In this document: positions 10,288 to 21,158 of the stretch, one piece after another
Position numbering within the stretch: the first letter of the stretch is position 1
Layout: the number at the start of each line of letters is the position of its first letter
Assembly (NCBI RefSeq): GCF_004770905.1
Contig: NZ_RQHT01000012.1
Coordinates: 186,001 to 250,000 of the forward strand
Reading direction: 5' to 3'
DNA from: Leptospira bandrabouensis
GTDB lineage: Bacteria; Spirochaetota; Leptospiria; Leptospirales; Leptospiraceae
DNA: 64,000 bases
Made by a program: the position numbers and the translations under genes
Notes under the pieces: generated by a model
What the model was told of the DNA's origin: nothing
The model's database searches: none
The model's input: only the letters and a program-made list of their open reading frames with translations

Positions 10288-11218
10288 TATCAATTTTACA
10301 AAGTATAAATACTTTACTCTTAGTTTTTCATTTTTGGCGATTGTTCTGGGATTTGCCATCACCTTTGGTAAATACGGTGGGTTTGCTCATTCACTAGACT
10401 TTAATGGTGGGCTTCGTACTGTTGTGGAACTTCCGGCTGACAAAACTCGTTCTGACTTAGAAGGTTACTTTCAGTCAAAAAACATCGAAGCTGTTGTGAT
10501 TCTTTTGGAAAAAGAAAAGAATATTTACCAATTGGACATCGGGCTTGGATCTCTTGAAACCATTGAATCTTTGTATAAAGAAATTCCGGAAGCAAATCGT
10601 GAGTCTTCTACTTCTGCCATTGATCGTTTTGTGCAACTTCTAAGATATGAATACAAACTTCCTAAAGAAAAAGTATTATCTGCAGACCAAGTGGGTGCGG
10701 TTGTTGGTGGAGAGTTAACAGAAGTGGGAATCACACTCCTTCTTACAACACTTGCCATCATCCTTTTGTATTTGAGTATTCGATCTCAGTTTAAGTTTGC
10801 TTTGGCTTCTTCCATTGCTCTGGTTCATGACATCCTTATGACTTTGGCACTCATTGGATTTTTACAAATTAAACCAAGTGTTCCAATCATTGCGGCACTT
10901 CTCACTCTCCTTGGTTATTCCATTAATGATAAAATTGTGGTATTTGACCGGATTCGAGAAAATGCGCATGGTAAAGACAACTTAGCACTTTCCAATATCA
11001 TCAATGTTTCGATCACACAAACCTTGGGTAGAACCATCAATACTTCCTTTACAACTATGATTTCTGTTGTGGCGATCATCGTGGGTGGGGCAGTGGAATT
11101 GTATGATTTTGCTTTTGTTCTTCTTTTTGGTGTGATTGTCGGAACCTATTCTTCTATCTATATTGCAGCGCCTATTTCTGAGATCTACGACCAACTCAGG
11201 AAAAAACGATTCGCATAA
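10280..11218 (+). CDS. secF: Protein translocase subunit SecF
   Basis: Partner of SecD. I choose ATG 10280 because AAGGAGACTACAA lies directly upstream; a frame extension to 10259 has no such site. About 312 residues: first helix YKYFTLSFSFLAIVLGFAI, the SLDFNGGLRTVVEL motif, then a short periplasmic domain and five helices with LLGYSINDKIVVFDRIRE, the SecF signature. Overlaps the secD stop by 8 nt. Confidence 0.95.
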   Translation: MRNINFTKYKYFTLSFSFLAIVLGFAITFGKYGGFAHSLDFNGGLRTVVELPADKTRSDLEGYFQSKNIEAVVILLEKEKNIYQLDIGLGSLETIESLYKEIPEANRESSTSAIDRFVQLLRYEYKLPKEKVLSADQVGAVVGGELTEVGITLLLTTLAIILLYLSIRSQFKFALASSIALVHDILMTLALIGFLQIKPSVPIIAALLTLLGYSINDKIVVFDRIRENAHGKDNLALSNIINVSITQTLGRTINTSFTTMISVVAIIVGGAVELYDFAFVLLFGVIVGTYSSIYIAAPISEIYDQLRKKRFA

Positions 11219-11228
11219 TAAATATTTT

Positions 11229-12470
11229 ATGGATGCAGAGAAACGGAAGGAAACTTATTCTCTGCATTCCCTACTTGGGTTTTTGGCAATGGGAAAAACC
11301 GGAGCCAATCCTCCTGTCTCTGCCGTCTTAACGGATGAAACAGGTTCCATTCTTGCCATTGCCCATACTCAAAAATTTGGTGGGAACCATGCGGAGCGGG
11401 AACTATATGCTCGTTATCCGAATATAAGTGAAAACCAAATTCTTTCCGTTAGTTTAGAACCCTGTACCCATTTTGGAAAAACACCACCTTGCCGTGATTT
11501 GGTGATCGAAAGAAAACCGAAAGAAATTAAACTCGGATGGAAGGATCCCAATCCTTTAGTGACTTCTGGAGATTGGGAAAAATATGCAGAGTCAGGCATT
11601 TCTGTCGCTTTAGATCCCATGCTTGCAAAAGTATCCCTTCCTTTTTTACAGGGTTTTTTACACAGAATCAAAACAGGGCGCCCTTGGGTATGGATCAAAG
11701 CAGCCACATCGATCGAAGGAAATTATGCTTCGAAAGAAAAAAGAAAGGAACGTGTGAGCTCGGAAGAGATGGATCTTTATTTACAAGTTTTCCGTGCCAA
11801 AATGGATGCCATTGCTGTAGGTCCTGGAACCGTTTTTGTTGATTCTCCCTCACTTCATTTTCGAATTACAGAAGAAATGGTTCTTACACAAAAACCAGGA
11901 ATCCGGGTTACAGAATTAGAACCTTTTTTTGAAGCCGGTGCTGGGCTCATCTCTTCCTTATTATCATTCACAAAAGATTCTGAAACATTACATCGTTTGG
12001 AAGAAGAAGTATACCAACCATTTCGTATCTTTTGTTTGGATGAGAACAGGCTACCATCTGAGACTTTTTTTGCCAAACAAAGGGAACTGACCGAAAAGTT
12101 TGGAGTCAAAAAATGTATTTTTTTTATTCTAACAGAGGACGATTCAAAACCTATTTCAAATGAATTAGAGGAACAAATCAAAATCCTTTCTCCTTATGAA
12201 GGAATTTTGATTTATCCCGATGAAGGTGATAAGTTTTTAGAAATACTTGGAGAACTCGGGGTCAATACTTTGTTATGTGAAGCCGGTAGTTTTTTCCCAA
12301 ACTTCCTTCAAAATGAACTTTCAGAGGAAGATCGGATTTTGGAGATTCGAAATGAAAAAAAATCCATTCCAAATGGAATTCCTTTTGTTTATCATAATGA
12401 ACCACTGATTTCTGAATACCAAGTCGGATCAAACCGTATATTTATCAGAAAACTACAAAGGAGCATCTAA
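11229..12470 (+). CDS. ribD: Bifunctional diaminohydroxyphosphoribosylaminopyrimidine deaminase / uracil reductase
   Basis: Second and third steps of riboflavin synthesis. The N-terminal zinc deaminase has the GGNHAERE and EPCTHFGKTPPC motifs supplying His and two Cys. The C-terminal half is the reductase; it is more divergent, with a recognisable FRAKMDAIAVGPGTV segment. ATG 11229 starts 10 nt after the secF stop and gives 413 residues with a normal RibD N-terminus; the upstream frame extension overlaps secF and is not credible. ribE follows 3 nt downstream. Confidence 0.9.
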   Translation: MDAEKRKETYSLHSLLGFLAMGKTGANPPVSAVLTDETGSILAIAHTQKFGGNHAERELYARYPNISENQILSVSLEPCTHFGKTPPCRDLVIERKPKEIKLGWKDPNPLVTSGDWEKYAESGISVALDPMLAKVSLPFLQGFLHRIKTGRPWVWIKAATSIEGNYASKEKRKERVSSEEMDLYLQVFRAKMDAIAVGPGTVFVDSPSLHFRITEEMVLTQKPGIRVTELEPFFEAGAGLISSLLSFTKDSETLHRLEEEVYQPFRIFCLDENRLPSETFFAKQRELTEKFGVKKCIFFILTEDDSKPISNELEEQIKILSPYEGILIYPDEGDKFLEILGELGVNTLLCEAGSFFPNFLQNELSEEDRILEIRNEKKSIPNGIPFVYHNEPLISEYQVGSNRIFIRKLQRSI

Positions 12471-12473
12471 CCT

Positions 12474-13082
12474 ATGTTTACAGGTCTTGTTGAAACCCTC
12501 GGAAAAGTAATCAAAATCGAACCAGTTGATTCGGGAATTCAATTCACAATTGAAACTGAATGGGAAAACCCTGATTTAAAAATAGGAGATTCCATCGCCA
12601 TCAATGGTGCTTGTATGACGGTCACCGAGTTTAGTGACTTCGGCAATTTATTCAAATTTTATGCATCTTTTAAATCCTTGGAACTTACCAACTTGTCTCG
12701 GTTAGGGGAGGGCTCGCCTGTCAATTTGGAACGAGCGATGGCACTGGGACAAAGGTTTGGTGGTCATATGGTCCAAGGCCATGTGGATGGAATGGCAAAG
12801 GTGGTTAGCAGAAAACAAATAGAAGCAGAAGTGGAAGAGTTTTGGGTAGAGATCCCAAAAGATCTACAACGTTATTTCGTTAAAAAAGGTTCTGTGACTT
12901 TAGATGGAATCAGTCTTACTGTGGTAGATGTGAAAGATGGAAATATCCAACTCATCCTGATTCCAGAGACAATGGAAAAAACAAATGCAAACACTTGGAA
13001 AAAAGACCAATGGTTGAATGTAGAAGTGGATGTGCTTGCCAAATACATTGAAAATTATTTGGAACAAAGGTCTGGATCTTAG
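12474..13082 (+). CDS. ribE: Riboflavin synthase alpha subunit
   Basis: Last step of riboflavin synthesis: dismutation of two lumazines. The classic start MFTGLVETLG and two tandem lumazine-binding repeats are visible; the first has INGACMTVTEF, the second has KGSVTLDGISLTVV. HMVQGHVDG is conserved. 202 residues, family-typical. Directly behind ribD. No FMN-riboswitch-like structure was recognised upstream of the rib genes, and ribH is not in the window. Confidence 0.95.
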   Translation: MFTGLVETLGKVIKIEPVDSGIQFTIETEWENPDLKIGDSIAINGACMTVTEFSDFGNLFKFYASFKSLELTNLSRLGEGSPVNLERAMALGQRFGGHMVQGHVDGMAKVVSRKQIEAEVEEFWVEIPKDLQRYFVKKGSVTLDGISLTVVDVKDGNIQLILIPETMEKTNANTWKKDQWLNVEVDVLAKYIENYLEQRSGS

Positions 13083-13459
13083 TTTCGTTTCAATAGATCG
13101 TCGATTTCGGAATCCGTATCGTCATCAGAAACATATTTGGTCCGAAAATCCATTTCGTTCATAATTTCAAAAAACATATCTAATTTTGCTAATTTGAATA
13201 CGTTCATGATCATGGGTTTCATTCCGACAAGGATGAGTTTCCCCTTTTTGTTTTTCAGTGAATTGAGACTTTTGATCAGGGAACCAATTCCTGAGGAATC
13301 GATATAGTCGAGGCGGCTCATATCGATGGAAACAATACTGGGATTTGGTTCGATGATTTTTGCAAAGATAGATTCAAATTCTTCTGTAGATTCTATATCG
13401 AATTTTCCAGCAATTTCAATGGTTTTGATCTTTCCTGTTGCGTTTAGTTTTAGTTCCAC
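13079..13459 (-). CDS. STAS-domain anti-sigma-factor antagonist
   Basis: 126 residues, SpoIIAA/RsbV-like. The conserved loop with the phosphorylatable serine is YIDSSGIGSLIKSL (near residues 55-67). In partner-switching circuits the unphosphorylated form frees a sigma or output protein from its kinase. The C-terminal tail is acidic (SDDDTDSEIDDLL). Converges on ribE with a 4 nt overlap. A natural partner type, a SpoIIE phosphatase, is encoded at 30.9 kb, but a link between them is only a guess. Confidence 0.88.
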   Translation of the reverse strand: MELKLNATGKIKTIEIAGKFDIESTEEFESIFAKIIEPNPSIVSIDMSRLDYIDSSGIGSLIKSLNSLKNKKGKLILVGMKPMIMNVFKLAKLDMFFEIMNEMDFRTKYVSDDDTDSEIDDLLKRN

Positions 13460-13577
13460 AAGGCCTCCGATCCGGATTATTTAGACAAAAGAAAGGGGAA
13501 AAATCAATGACTTTCTTTGGGAATCTTCTTTAATTCGGAACGGCTTTCAGAGTTTTAGTATATAGAGGCCTTCCCCA

Positions 13578-14786
13578 ATGATACGTCCGATCGAAGAAGC
13601 AATCGAAGAAATCCGCCAAGGCAAAATGATCATTCTCGTCGACTCTGAAGACAGAGAAAACGAAGGAGATTTGGTCTGTGCTTCCCAATTTGCAGACAAA
13701 GACAAAATCAACTTTATGGCCACCCACGGCCGAGGACTCATTTGTGTTCCAATGGAAAGGGAAAGGCTCCAAGCCTTAGGTTTAGGTAAGATGGTGGATG
13801 ACCTCTCTCTCGGTGACAAACATGGAACCGCATTTACGGTTTCTGTAGACGCCAAACATGGAACAACAACGGGAATTTCAGCACCTGACAGAGCCAAAAC
13901 GGTAGAAGCACTCCTTGATCCCAAAACCAAATCGGAAGATTTGATGCGCCCAGGTCATATGTTTCCCTTGCAAGCGGTGACTGGTGGAGTTTTACGAAGG
14001 GCAGGCCATACGGAAGCGGCTGTCGACTTGGCAAAGTTAGCTGGTCTATATCCAAGTGGTGTCATTTGTGAGATTATGAATGATGACGGTTCGATGGCAA
14101 GAATTCCAGATTTGGAAAAATTTGCAAAAACTCATGGCCTTAATATTTATACTATCGAAGATCTCATTCGTTACAGAAGGCATAAAGAAAAATTAATCCA
14201 TTTGGAAGTGGAAGCAAGTTTACCAACGGAGTTTGGTGATTTTAAAATCAAAGCTTATTCCACTCAAATTGACGACAAAATCCACATGGCACTGGTAAAA
14301 GGGGAAATCGATTCCAATAAACCTGTACTCGTGCGTGTTCATAGTGAATGTTTGACAGGAGATATTTTTTCTTCCCAACGATGTGATTGTGGACCTCAAC
14401 TCCATAATGCCCTTCGTATGATTGAAAAAGAAGGAACGGGAGTTCTACTTTATATGCGCCAAGAAGGGCGTGGGATTGGAATCATCAATAAACTCAAAGC
14501 CTATTCCTTACAAGAGGGTGGGCTTGATACAGTGGAAGCCAATGAAAAATTGGGATTTGCACCTGACTTACGTGAATACGGAATTGGGGCGCAGATTTTA
14601 CGAGATATTGGGGTGAAACAAATGAAACTCATTACCAATAACCCTCGTAAGATTGTGGGCCTTGAAGGTTACAATTTGCACGTAACGGAAAGAGTTCCGA
14701 TTGAGATTGATCCTGTGGAAGAAAATACCCGTTACCTGCAGACCAAAAAAACAAAGTTAGGTCACTTACTCAATCTCCACGGTTGA
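13578..14786 (+). CDS. ribBA: Bifunctional DHBP synthase / GTP cyclohydrolase II
   Basis: Supplies both precursors of riboflavin. Residues 1-200 are DHBP synthase ([28 protein letters not shown]). Residues 210-402 are GTP cyclohydrolase II, with zinc ligands in [17 protein letters not shown] and the [12 protein letters not shown] active-site segment. 402 residues, standard for the fusion. The 118 nt upstream contain no recognisable riboswitch. A weak hairpin (arms 14817-14824 and 14842-14849) follows the stop. Confidence 0.95.
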   Translation: MIRPIEEAIEEIRQGKMIILVDSEDRENEGDLVCASQFADKDKINFMATHGRGLICVPMERERLQALGLGKMVDDLSLGDKHGTAFTVSVDAKHGTTTGISAPDRAKTVEALLDPKTKSEDLMRPGHMFPLQAVTGGVLRRAGHTEAAVDLAKLAGLYPSGVICEIMNDDGSMARIPDLEKFAKTHGLNIYTIEDLIRYRRHKEKLIHLEVEASLPTEFGDFKIKAYSTQIDDKIHMALVKGEIDSNKPVLVRVHSECLTGDIFSSQRCDCGPQLHNALRMIEKEGTGVLLYMRQEGRGIGIINKLKAYSLQEGGLDTVEANEKLGFAPDLREYGIGAQILRDIGVKQMKLITNNPRKIVGLEGYNLHVTERVPIEIDPVEENTRYLQTKKTKLGHLLNLHG

Positions 14787-14944
14787 AATTGAATTAGATC
14801 CAAGTGCTTTGAATCGACCATCACTATAAAATTACTAAATGGTGATGGTTGAAAAAGATTTTTTCTCCATGGAATAGGTTTTATTTAAAAGAATAACTTT
14901 CCGTTCATTACCAAAGGTTCCGAATCTATTTCCTGAAACCAACG

Positions 14945-15592
14945 TTAAGGAGATAGTCTCGACCGTTTCCAACCCGAATCTAGTCTTTCAAAAGATATTC
15001 TATCATGTAACCTTCCGACCCTTCCTTGCCAAAATTCGATTTTAGTAGGAGAGACCGTATACCCACCCCAATTTTCTGGTTTCGGAATTTCTTTTCCTTC
15101 CCATTCTTTTGTAAGGGCAGCAAATTTTTCTTCTAAAAATTCTCTAGATGGAACCACCGAACTTTGATTTGATGTATGGGCTCCGATTTGTGATTCCCTC
15201 GGTCTTACGGCAAAATAAGTTTCTGATTCTTCTTTTGCAATGCGGCTTGCTTTTCCCTCAATACGGATTTGTCTTTCCAGTTTGGGCCAAAAGAAATTAA
15301 GAGCAACATGGTTGTTTTCAGCAATGTCTCTTCCTTTATCGGAATCATAATTGGTAAAAAACTGGAACTCGTCACGAATCAGGCCTTTGAGTAAAACAAT
15401 ACGCACCGATGGATGGCCTGATTTGTCTACCGTGGCCAGGCTCATAGCATTGGGTTCGGCTTCTCCTTCTTCTTTTGCTTCCGAAAACCAAAGACTAAAT
15501 AATTTTAAGGGATCAGAACCCGCAGTTTCTTCCGAAAGAACAGAGCGAGTATAGTGTTTTCTCATATGTGGTAATTCATTCAATGGTTCCAT
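14945..15592 (-). CDS. pdxH: Pyridoxamine/pyridoxine 5'-phosphate oxidase
   Basis: FMN enzyme producing pyridoxal phosphate. 215 residues with the family landmarks: MSLATVDKSGHPSVRIVLLKG, FFTNYDSDKGRDI, VALNFFWPKLERQIRIEG, the ESQIGAHTSNQSS loop, and the C-terminal EFWQGRVGRLHDR...W signature. Its start overlaps the 3' end of the prepilin peptidase gene by 17 nt. Confidence 0.94.
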   Translation of the reverse strand: MEPLNELPHMRKHYTRSVLSEETAGSDPLKLFSLWFSEAKEEGEAEPNAMSLATVDKSGHPSVRIVLLKGLIRDEFQFFTNYDSDKGRDIAENNHVALNFFWPKLERQIRIEGKASRIAKEESETYFAVRPRESQIGAHTSNQSSVVPSREFLEEKFAALTKEWEGKEIPKPENWGGYTVSPTKIEFWQGRVGRLHDRISFERLDSGWKRSRLSP

Positions 15593-16433
15593 AGATCGGA
15601 AATCCCTCCCAGTTGTAGTAGTGGACTAGTAACTTTGCAAAATAAGTTAAAAATAATCCGAGGGAAAAATAAAGACCCATAGGAATCTTTTTTCCCTTTA
15701 AAGAATCTCCTTTTTTTCGTAAAAGAAAAGTAAAACCTACAGCCAGTAGGTAAGCGGAGTTAAAGTATAAAATCCAAAAGGGATTTCCGGCAATGGCAGC
15801 AAAAAAGGGGGAAAAAAGCACATCACCCAGGCCAGTACCCCCGCGAAAGAGAAGATAAATCAAAAGATAAAATACTAAAAATCCCAAAAACACCCATAAA
15901 GTTTCTAAGTTGAATGATTCACTAAACAAGAAATAGTTGGAAAGGAAACCAAAACCAATGATGAAGGGAAGGTTTTCATAATCCAAAGAAAATTTGGCGA
16001 CATCTGTCATCATTGAGATAAGTAAGTGCCCAAACAAAAATAAAAGGAAGATGGTTCCCAAGATATCTTCCGAAACAAAATAAACAAAGATGGCCATGAG
16101 ACCAAAAAGAAATTCAGACAATGGGTAGAGTTTCGGTAGTTCTGTGTCGCAGGACTTACATTTTCCTTTTGTAAAAAACCATCCTAAAATAGGGATGAGA
16201 TGAGTTTTAGTCACCAAATGCCCGCAAGACGGACAGTGACTTGGTTTGGAAAAAATGATTTTCCAGCGGTTAAAACCAATGGTTTCTTTTCTTTTTTTGC
16301 CGTAACAATAGAGGAGGATACGTTCCCCAAGGGTTGTATAAAAACTAGCTAAGGCCCCGCCAAAAAAAAATAGGATTCCATAGGTCGATAGGGTCCAGAG
16401 TGATAACCAAATCGATTCGTCCATAAAATCCAA
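15576..16433 (-). CDS. Type IV prepilin-like leader peptidase (A24)
   Basis: Inner-membrane aspartic peptidase that trims and N-methylates prepilins. 285 residues with about eight hydrophobic helices. The cytoplasmic zinc loop has two CxxC pairs (CPSCGHLVTK and CKSCDTELPK). Catalytic Asp candidates sit in MMTDVAKFSLD and in GTGLGDVLFSPF. Translation could begin at a second ATG three codons in. No pilin gene is adjacent. Confidence 0.88.
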   Translation of the reverse strand: MDFMDESIWLSLWTLSTYGILFFFGGALASFYTTLGERILLYCYGKKRKETIGFNRWKIIFSKPSHCPSCGHLVTKTHLIPILGWFFTKGKCKSCDTELPKLYPLSEFLFGLMAIFVYFVSEDILGTIFLLFLFGHLLISMMTDVAKFSLDYENLPFIIGFGFLSNYFLFSESFNLETLWVFLGFLVFYLLIYLLFRGGTGLGDVLFSPFFAAIAGNPFWILYFNSAYLLAVGFTFLLRKKGDSLKGKKIPMGLYFSLGLFLTYFAKLLVHYYNWEGFPIYGTIE

Positions 16434-16467
16434 TGTATTTCCTTACCTTTAATCTGAAGGACGGAGT

Positions 16468-17565
16468 TTAACTTTCCTTAGAAAGTTCTTGTAAGGCCTT
16501 CATCCCTCGTTTCAAAGTATCCCATTCGGTGGCAAAGGAAAGCCTTACAAAATTCTTTTGGTCACAAAAGATATATCCTGGAACAAGGATGAGGTCTTTT
16601 TTGACCGCCCTTTGGATGAATTCTTCATCAGTGACAGGAACTTGGAAGAAGGAATAAAATGCCCCACCTGATTTTTGGATGGGGTAGTAGTCTTTTAAGG
16701 AATCATAAACAAAATCGCGTTTTTCACGATAGTCTTGGATATAAGCACTCATATCTGTTTTTAATGCTTCGATTCCAGCCCATTGGGTGATGGAAGGAGC
16801 ACAGACTACAGTATACTGCTGTAAGGTGGTGAGAGCTTTGATGACTTTATCTTCAGCAAGGATGGTGGCAAGCCTAAGCCCGGTCATATTGTATGTTTTG
16901 GAAAAACCAGTGAGGGTGATTGTTTTTTCATACTCAGAACCAATGGAAAAAAACGCATTGTCATAATCAAAGAGTTCATAAATTTCATCGCTAATGAGAT
17001 AGGCACCTGTGCTTTCCGCTAAATTGGCAAGGGCTCTTAGTTGTTCTTTGGAAAGAACCTTTCCTGTTGGGTTCGATGGGTTTGAAAAAATGATCAGTTT
17101 GAATTTTCTAGATTTTAAAGCTTCTAAGTCTGCTGGTTTAAAACTTTCCTCTAGTGGAACTACTTTCCCACCATAAAATTTTAACATCGCTGGATACATT
17201 AAAAAGTAAGGGGAGATGACCAAACATTCGTCACCTTCGTTCACGAGTGCATTGAATAATAAAAATAATGCAGAAGAGATTCCCGAGGTAACAAGGATTC
17301 TGTCTTCATGGGCATAAGAAATTTTGTTTTGGGTTCTGTATTTCTCAGCCATTGCCGATTTTAATTCAGGAATCCCGCCGGTTAGGGTATAAGAAGTTTT
17401 TCCATCACGTGCCGCTTTTGTTAAGGCCTCAATGATGTTAGGTGGGCAAGGGAAATGTGGTTGGCCGATACTCAAATTGATCGGGTTTTGGATAGTCCGT
17501 GCGAGCTCGAAAGCCTTGCGGATGGGGGAGGAATCAATCCCATACATTCTATTTGCGAAATCCAT
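16468..17565 (-). CDS. Class I/II PLP-dependent aminotransferase
   Basis: About 365 residues from ATG 17565; the frame continues to 17694, but that extension overlaps the divergent gene and does not look like family sequence. PLP-binding landmarks are present: the SIGQPHFPCPP entry, NPSNPTGKVLS, the SDEIYELFDY segment with its cofactor Asp, and the Schiff-base lysine in GFSKTYNMTGLRL. It belongs to the aspartate/aromatic aminotransferase superfamily; exact substrate cannot be read. Confidence 0.88.
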   Translation of the reverse strand: MDFANRMYGIDSSPIRKAFELARTIQNPINLSIGQPHFPCPPNIIEALTKAARDGKTSYTLTGGIPELKSAMAEKYRTQNKISYAHEDRILVTSGISSALFLLFNALVNEGDECLVISPYFLMYPAMLKFYGGKVVPLEESFKPADLEALKSRKFKLIIFSNPSNPTGKVLSKEQLRALANLAESTGAYLISDEIYELFDYDNAFFSIGSEYEKTITLTGFSKTYNMTGLRLATILAEDKVIKALTTLQQYTVVCAPSITQWAGIEALKTDMSAYIQDYREKRDFVYDSLKDYYPIQKSGGAFYSFFQVPVTDEEFIQRAVKKDLILVPGYIFCDQKNFVRLSFATEWDTLKRGMKALQELSKES

Positions 17566-17625
17566 GAAATCATCATGGTTTTTGGGGGAGGTACGGGTCA
17601 ATAGAATTTGGTTTACACCTAGGAA

Positions 17626-20600
17626 ATGGATAGAAATCTGAAGGATATGGAATTTGTTACCATCGCCGATGTGAAAGTGCCGGTCCTCCCGCACTCAGAA
17701 AAGTTTCCCGTTTTCCCTTCTAGCCTTGTCGAAACGGACTCGGTCAAACAAACCTTACAAAAAATTCTATACCCGATGCTCGAAGGGATTCCCGTCCTTC
17801 TTGTCGGTGATGCGGGTGTGGGAAAAAACGCACTTATCTATTATATCAACTCTCTTCGTAAACAACCCACCCTTCGATTTAGTTTCAATGAAGACACACT
17901 TCCGGAAGACTTAATTGGTTCTTACCGAATCCTTTTGGATGGAAAAGGATTCACCTGGTCGAACGGCCCTCTCACCAATGCTTTGTCAGAAGGACTTAGT
18001 TTTGTTGCTGATGAGATGAACCTTTGTGCACCAAACATCATCAAACGTTTTTCTTCTGTTTATGAATCGAACTACTTGGATCTTTTGGAAGGAAGTGGGG
18101 AGAGGGTGAATGGAAAAACAGGATTCTGGTTTATCGGAACCCAAAACCCCAGTGAAGGATTTGAAGGAAGAAAACCCCTTCCTTTTGATATCACCAAACA
18201 CTTTGCCGTGGTGTATGTAGATCCTTATTCTCCGGAGGAAATGTTTTTTATTTTAAAAAAACTCTATCCCATGCTTGGGGAAGATGTTTTAAAACAAATC
18301 ATTCGGATTAGTTTGGAATCAGAGGCTCGAATCAAATCCGGGGAAATTGGAAAAGGTGATTTAGAAAAATACCATTTCAATCTACGTACTTTGCAAAAAT
18401 ATTGTAACCGTTTGGTATTATTCGGTGCCAAAGACAAAACAGTTGCGGCAAGAGAAGCACTCTACTTATTTGAAGAACCGTTCCGAAAAAAAGAAGACAA
18501 GGCAAAACAAAGAGAACTCATTGAATCAGAGTTTGGTGGATCAGTGAAACTTGTTCCGACCAAAGGTTATGTCCAAAGTTCTACCATCTTTTGGAATGAC
18601 AAAGAAATCAAAACCTGGGACGAAAAAAAGACAATCTCTCTTCTATCGACTTATCCCACACCTGAACCCATATTACAATTTCTCGACCAAGTATTCACTG
18701 CCATCCAAGCCAAAGAAAACATCTTAATTGAATATAGAGAAGACCAGGACCCTCAAGAATTTTTACCACTCTTTACGGAACTCACAGGAATCGAACTTGA
18801 GTCTGTCATGTTATCTAAGGGAATGCATACCTCTGATGTTGTGGGTGCTTTAAAACCAACCGAAGAGGGAAATATTGAAAGTGTCACTTGGGTGGATGGC
18901 CCCCTAACACGCTCTATCCGAAAAGGTCATATCATTCTCATCTCAGGACTTGAATCTGCTGGTGCGGAGCTCGTTGAAAAGATGAATATGTTAACGGATG
19001 ATGCACGTTCCCTAACTTTGCCACCAGAGTCCGGGGAATACCTTCCCATCCAACTCACAGAAAAATCCATCGTGTTTGGAATGAAGTCATTTCGTGCTTC
19101 TAAATCAGTAACCACCATTTCTCGCGCCTTTCGTAACCGCTTCACTCCCATTCTTTTTCCTGAACTCGAAGATGTAAAGGTTCTCGAAGAGATTTTAGAA
19201 TTCTATCTACCAGAAGGGGTTCTTCCTCGTTCCTTGGCACGTTTTCATCTCAAAGCCAAGGAATTGGCAGAAAAACGCACCATTGGATCGGCAAATCTAA
19301 TGCCTTACCGATTTGGGATCGCCAATCTTTTAAAATGGAAAAACCATATCTATCGACACAACCAAACAGATGTAAAAGACATTGCGATTCGTGGTGGAAA
19401 GATTTATTACACCAATCAAATTGCTGACCCAAAAGAAAGAAAGGAACTCGAACGCCTCCTCGAAGGTTTTCTTTCAGGTGTGGAAGTGGTCTCAACACTC
19501 TTCGAGGAAATCGAAGAGAAAAAAAAAACGTTTACCGTTGAGTCCGGACTAAATCGCAAAAATTGGTGGGATCCAGAACTTCACAAACGGGACCCACTAA
19601 CAGGCGTTGCTAAAAAACTCAACTCTGGAGCCGAAACCAAAAGGGGTATTGAGATCAATACTCCAGAAACTGGTGGCGGCACCAAAGAAGGTCCCGATGC
19701 TTGGTATGGGCAAGACACCCAAGGGAACCAAGGCCAAGGAGAACCACAAGGCGGTGGTGGTGCTTGGGGATACCGAACCGACGAACTCTATAAACAATTT
19801 TTAAAGAAACGCCGTCTCCTTTGGGATTATTCCATAATGGTAGGTCTTGAAGAGTTTAAATCCGTCTTTGGGAAAGAACTCGAAGAGGTCGAACTCAATT
19901 TAGAACAACTCTTTGATCCAGAAATTGACATCCACCGGATGTACAAAAACGAAGGTTCCAGGGTGGATGCAAGGAAATACATTTCGTACAAAAGTGGAAG
20001 GGGAGATACAAAAATCTTCGATAAAACCACAATTGAAAAGAATGATGAAAAACTAAAAGGTGTAGAAGTTACCTTCCTTGTTTCCAAATGCCGCAGGATC
20101 TTTAACTTTGAATATTCGATTGCGATGCTTTCGGCGCTTCTTGTGAGTTTACACATCCTAAACGAACATGATATCAAAACGAGTGTTCATACTTTTTGTG
20201 ATATCAAAAACTCCAAAGACACTGTGGACATTTTTAACTTAAAGTCGGCAGAAGAAGACTACACTGCGGACAAAGAGGAAGAGGTTTTCACAGCTCTTTG
20301 TAAAAATTGGCACGGGGACAGCATTCCTGAATACCAAGTTCTCTCCAATGCGGAGCGGTTTTTTTCGCCTGATGCCCAAACCAAGATCATTGTGATCCTT
20401 TCTGACTTCCGAGGCCAAAGGGCCAAAACTTATATCGAAGACGAACTGGCGTCTTTTGATACGAGAAAGTTGAAAGAAGCTGTACTGAAAAACCAGGAGA
20501 AAAATTATGTATTTTTAGGGGTGGGACTTGGGTCTCGCTATATTGCGGAACATGTGTTCCACGACTCCCTGCAGATTACGGCAGACAACTTTTATTCCAT

Positions 20601-20664
20601 GCCGAATTTGATTGGGGCAGAAATTGCACGACTCGTGCAAATTCACCATTCGCTTAGGCAATAA
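17626..20664 (+). CDS. Giant AAA-type ATPase with degenerate second module and VWA-like C-terminus
   Basis: 1012 residues, MoxR/midasin-like in layout. The first AAA_5-like module (about 30-330) has a P-loop reading GDAGVGKN, with Asn where Ser/Thr is usual, and a Walker-B-like FVADEMNLC plus IGTQNP sensor. A second AAA-like module (about 350-600) lacks a P-loop altogether. A Gly/Gln-rich linker (about 675-720) leads to a C-terminal domain resembling VWA ([22 protein letters not shown]) without the DxSxS metal site. ATG 17647 is an alternative start. Function unknown; such proteins usually remodel or insert cofactors into complexes. smpB starts 5 nt after the stop. Confidence 0.75.
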   Translation: MDRNLKDMEFVTIADVKVPVLPHSEKFPVFPSSLVETDSVKQTLQKILYPMLEGIPVLLVGDAGVGKNALIYYINSLRKQPTLRFSFNEDTLPEDLIGSYRILLDGKGFTWSNGPLTNALSEGLSFVADEMNLCAPNIIKRFSSVYESNYLDLLEGSGERVNGKTGFWFIGTQNPSEGFEGRKPLPFDITKHFAVVYVDPYSPEEMFFILKKLYPMLGEDVLKQIIRISLESEARIKSGEIGKGDLEKYHFNLRTLQKYCNRLVLFGAKDKTVAAREALYLFEEPFRKKEDKAKQRELIESEFGGSVKLVPTKGYVQSSTIFWNDKEIKTWDEKKTISLLSTYPTPEPILQFLDQVFTAIQAKENILIEYREDQDPQEFLPLFTELTGIELESVMLSKGMHTSDVVGALKPTEEGNIESVTWVDGPLTRSIRKGHIILISGLESAGAELVEKMNMLTDDARSLTLPPESGEYLPIQLTEKSIVFGMKSFRASKSVTTISRAFRNRFTPILFPELEDVKVLEEILEFYLPEGVLPRSLARFHLKAKELAEKRTIGSANLMPYRFGIANLLKWKNHIYRHNQTDVKDIAIRGGKIYYTNQIADPKERKELERLLEGFLSGVEVVSTLFEEIEEKKKTFTVESGLNRKNWWDPELHKRDPLTGVAKKLNSGAETKRGIEINTPETGGGTKEGPDAWYGQDTQGNQGQGEPQGGGGAWGYRTDELYKQFLKKRRLLWDYSIMVGLEEFKSVFGKELEEVELNLEQLFDPEIDIHRMYKNEGSRVDARKYISYKSGRGDTKIFDKTTIEKNDEKLKGVEVTFLVSKCRRIFNFEYSIAMLSALLVSLHILNEHDIKTSVHTFCDIKNSKDTVDIFNLKSAEEDYTADKEEEVFTALCKNWHGDSIPEYQVLSNAERFFSPDAQTKIIVILSDFRGQRAKTYIEDELASFDTRKLKEAVLKNQEKNYVFLGVGLGSRYIAEHVFHDSLQITADNFYSMPNLIGAEIARLVQIHHSLRQ

Positions 20665-20669
20665 TAACT

Positions 20670-21158
20670 ATGGGCAAAACCAAAAAAGACGACAAACCAC
20701 GCGGAACCGATCCTTTAATCAACAAAAAGGCAAAGTTCAATTTCGAACTATTAGATTCGTTCGAGGCTGGTGTTGTACTCACAGGATCTGAGGTAAAATC
20801 CCTTCGAGAAAAAAAGGGAAACCTTACCGATTGTTTTGCCAAAGTGAGAAACGGGGAAGTGTTTTTAGAAAACTTTCAAATCCCACCTTACAAGAACGGG
20901 GGTTATGCGAACCATCCTGAAATTAGGCCTCGCAAACTTCTATTAAAAGCAAAAGAAATTGAAAAAATTGATAGGTCCATCAAAGAGAAGGGACTTGTTC
21001 TTGTAGCAACTCGTTGTTTCTTTAAGAACAACCGTTTGGTGAAGATAGATGTCGCATTAGCAAAACCAAAAAAACTTTACGACAAACGAGACGACATTCA
21101 AAAAAAGGAAGCCAAAATCGATATGGAAAGAGCCATGAAGGAACACCTACGCAAATGA
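20670..21158 (+). CDS. smpB: SsrA-binding protein SmpB
   Basis: Binds tmRNA for rescue of stalled ribosomes. 162 residues: [35 protein letters not shown], the [11 protein letters not shown] segment, and the basic C-terminal tail that enters the decoding centre ([16 protein letters not shown]). tmRNA itself was not found in the window. The stop overlaps the der ATG by 4 nt. Confidence 0.95.
   Translation: MGKTKKDDKPRGTDPLINKKAKFNFELLDSFEAGVVLTGSEVKSLREKKGNLTDCFAKVRNGEVFLENFQIPPYKNGGYANHPEIRPRKLLLKAKEIEKIDRSIKEKGLVLVATRCFFKNNRLVKIDVALAKPKKLYDKRDDIQKKEAKIDMERAMKEHLRK

Noticed and set aside
13460..13577. Possible FMN riboswitch before ribBA
   Set aside because: Only 118 nt, and the conserved RFN-element segments were not found there or before ribD.
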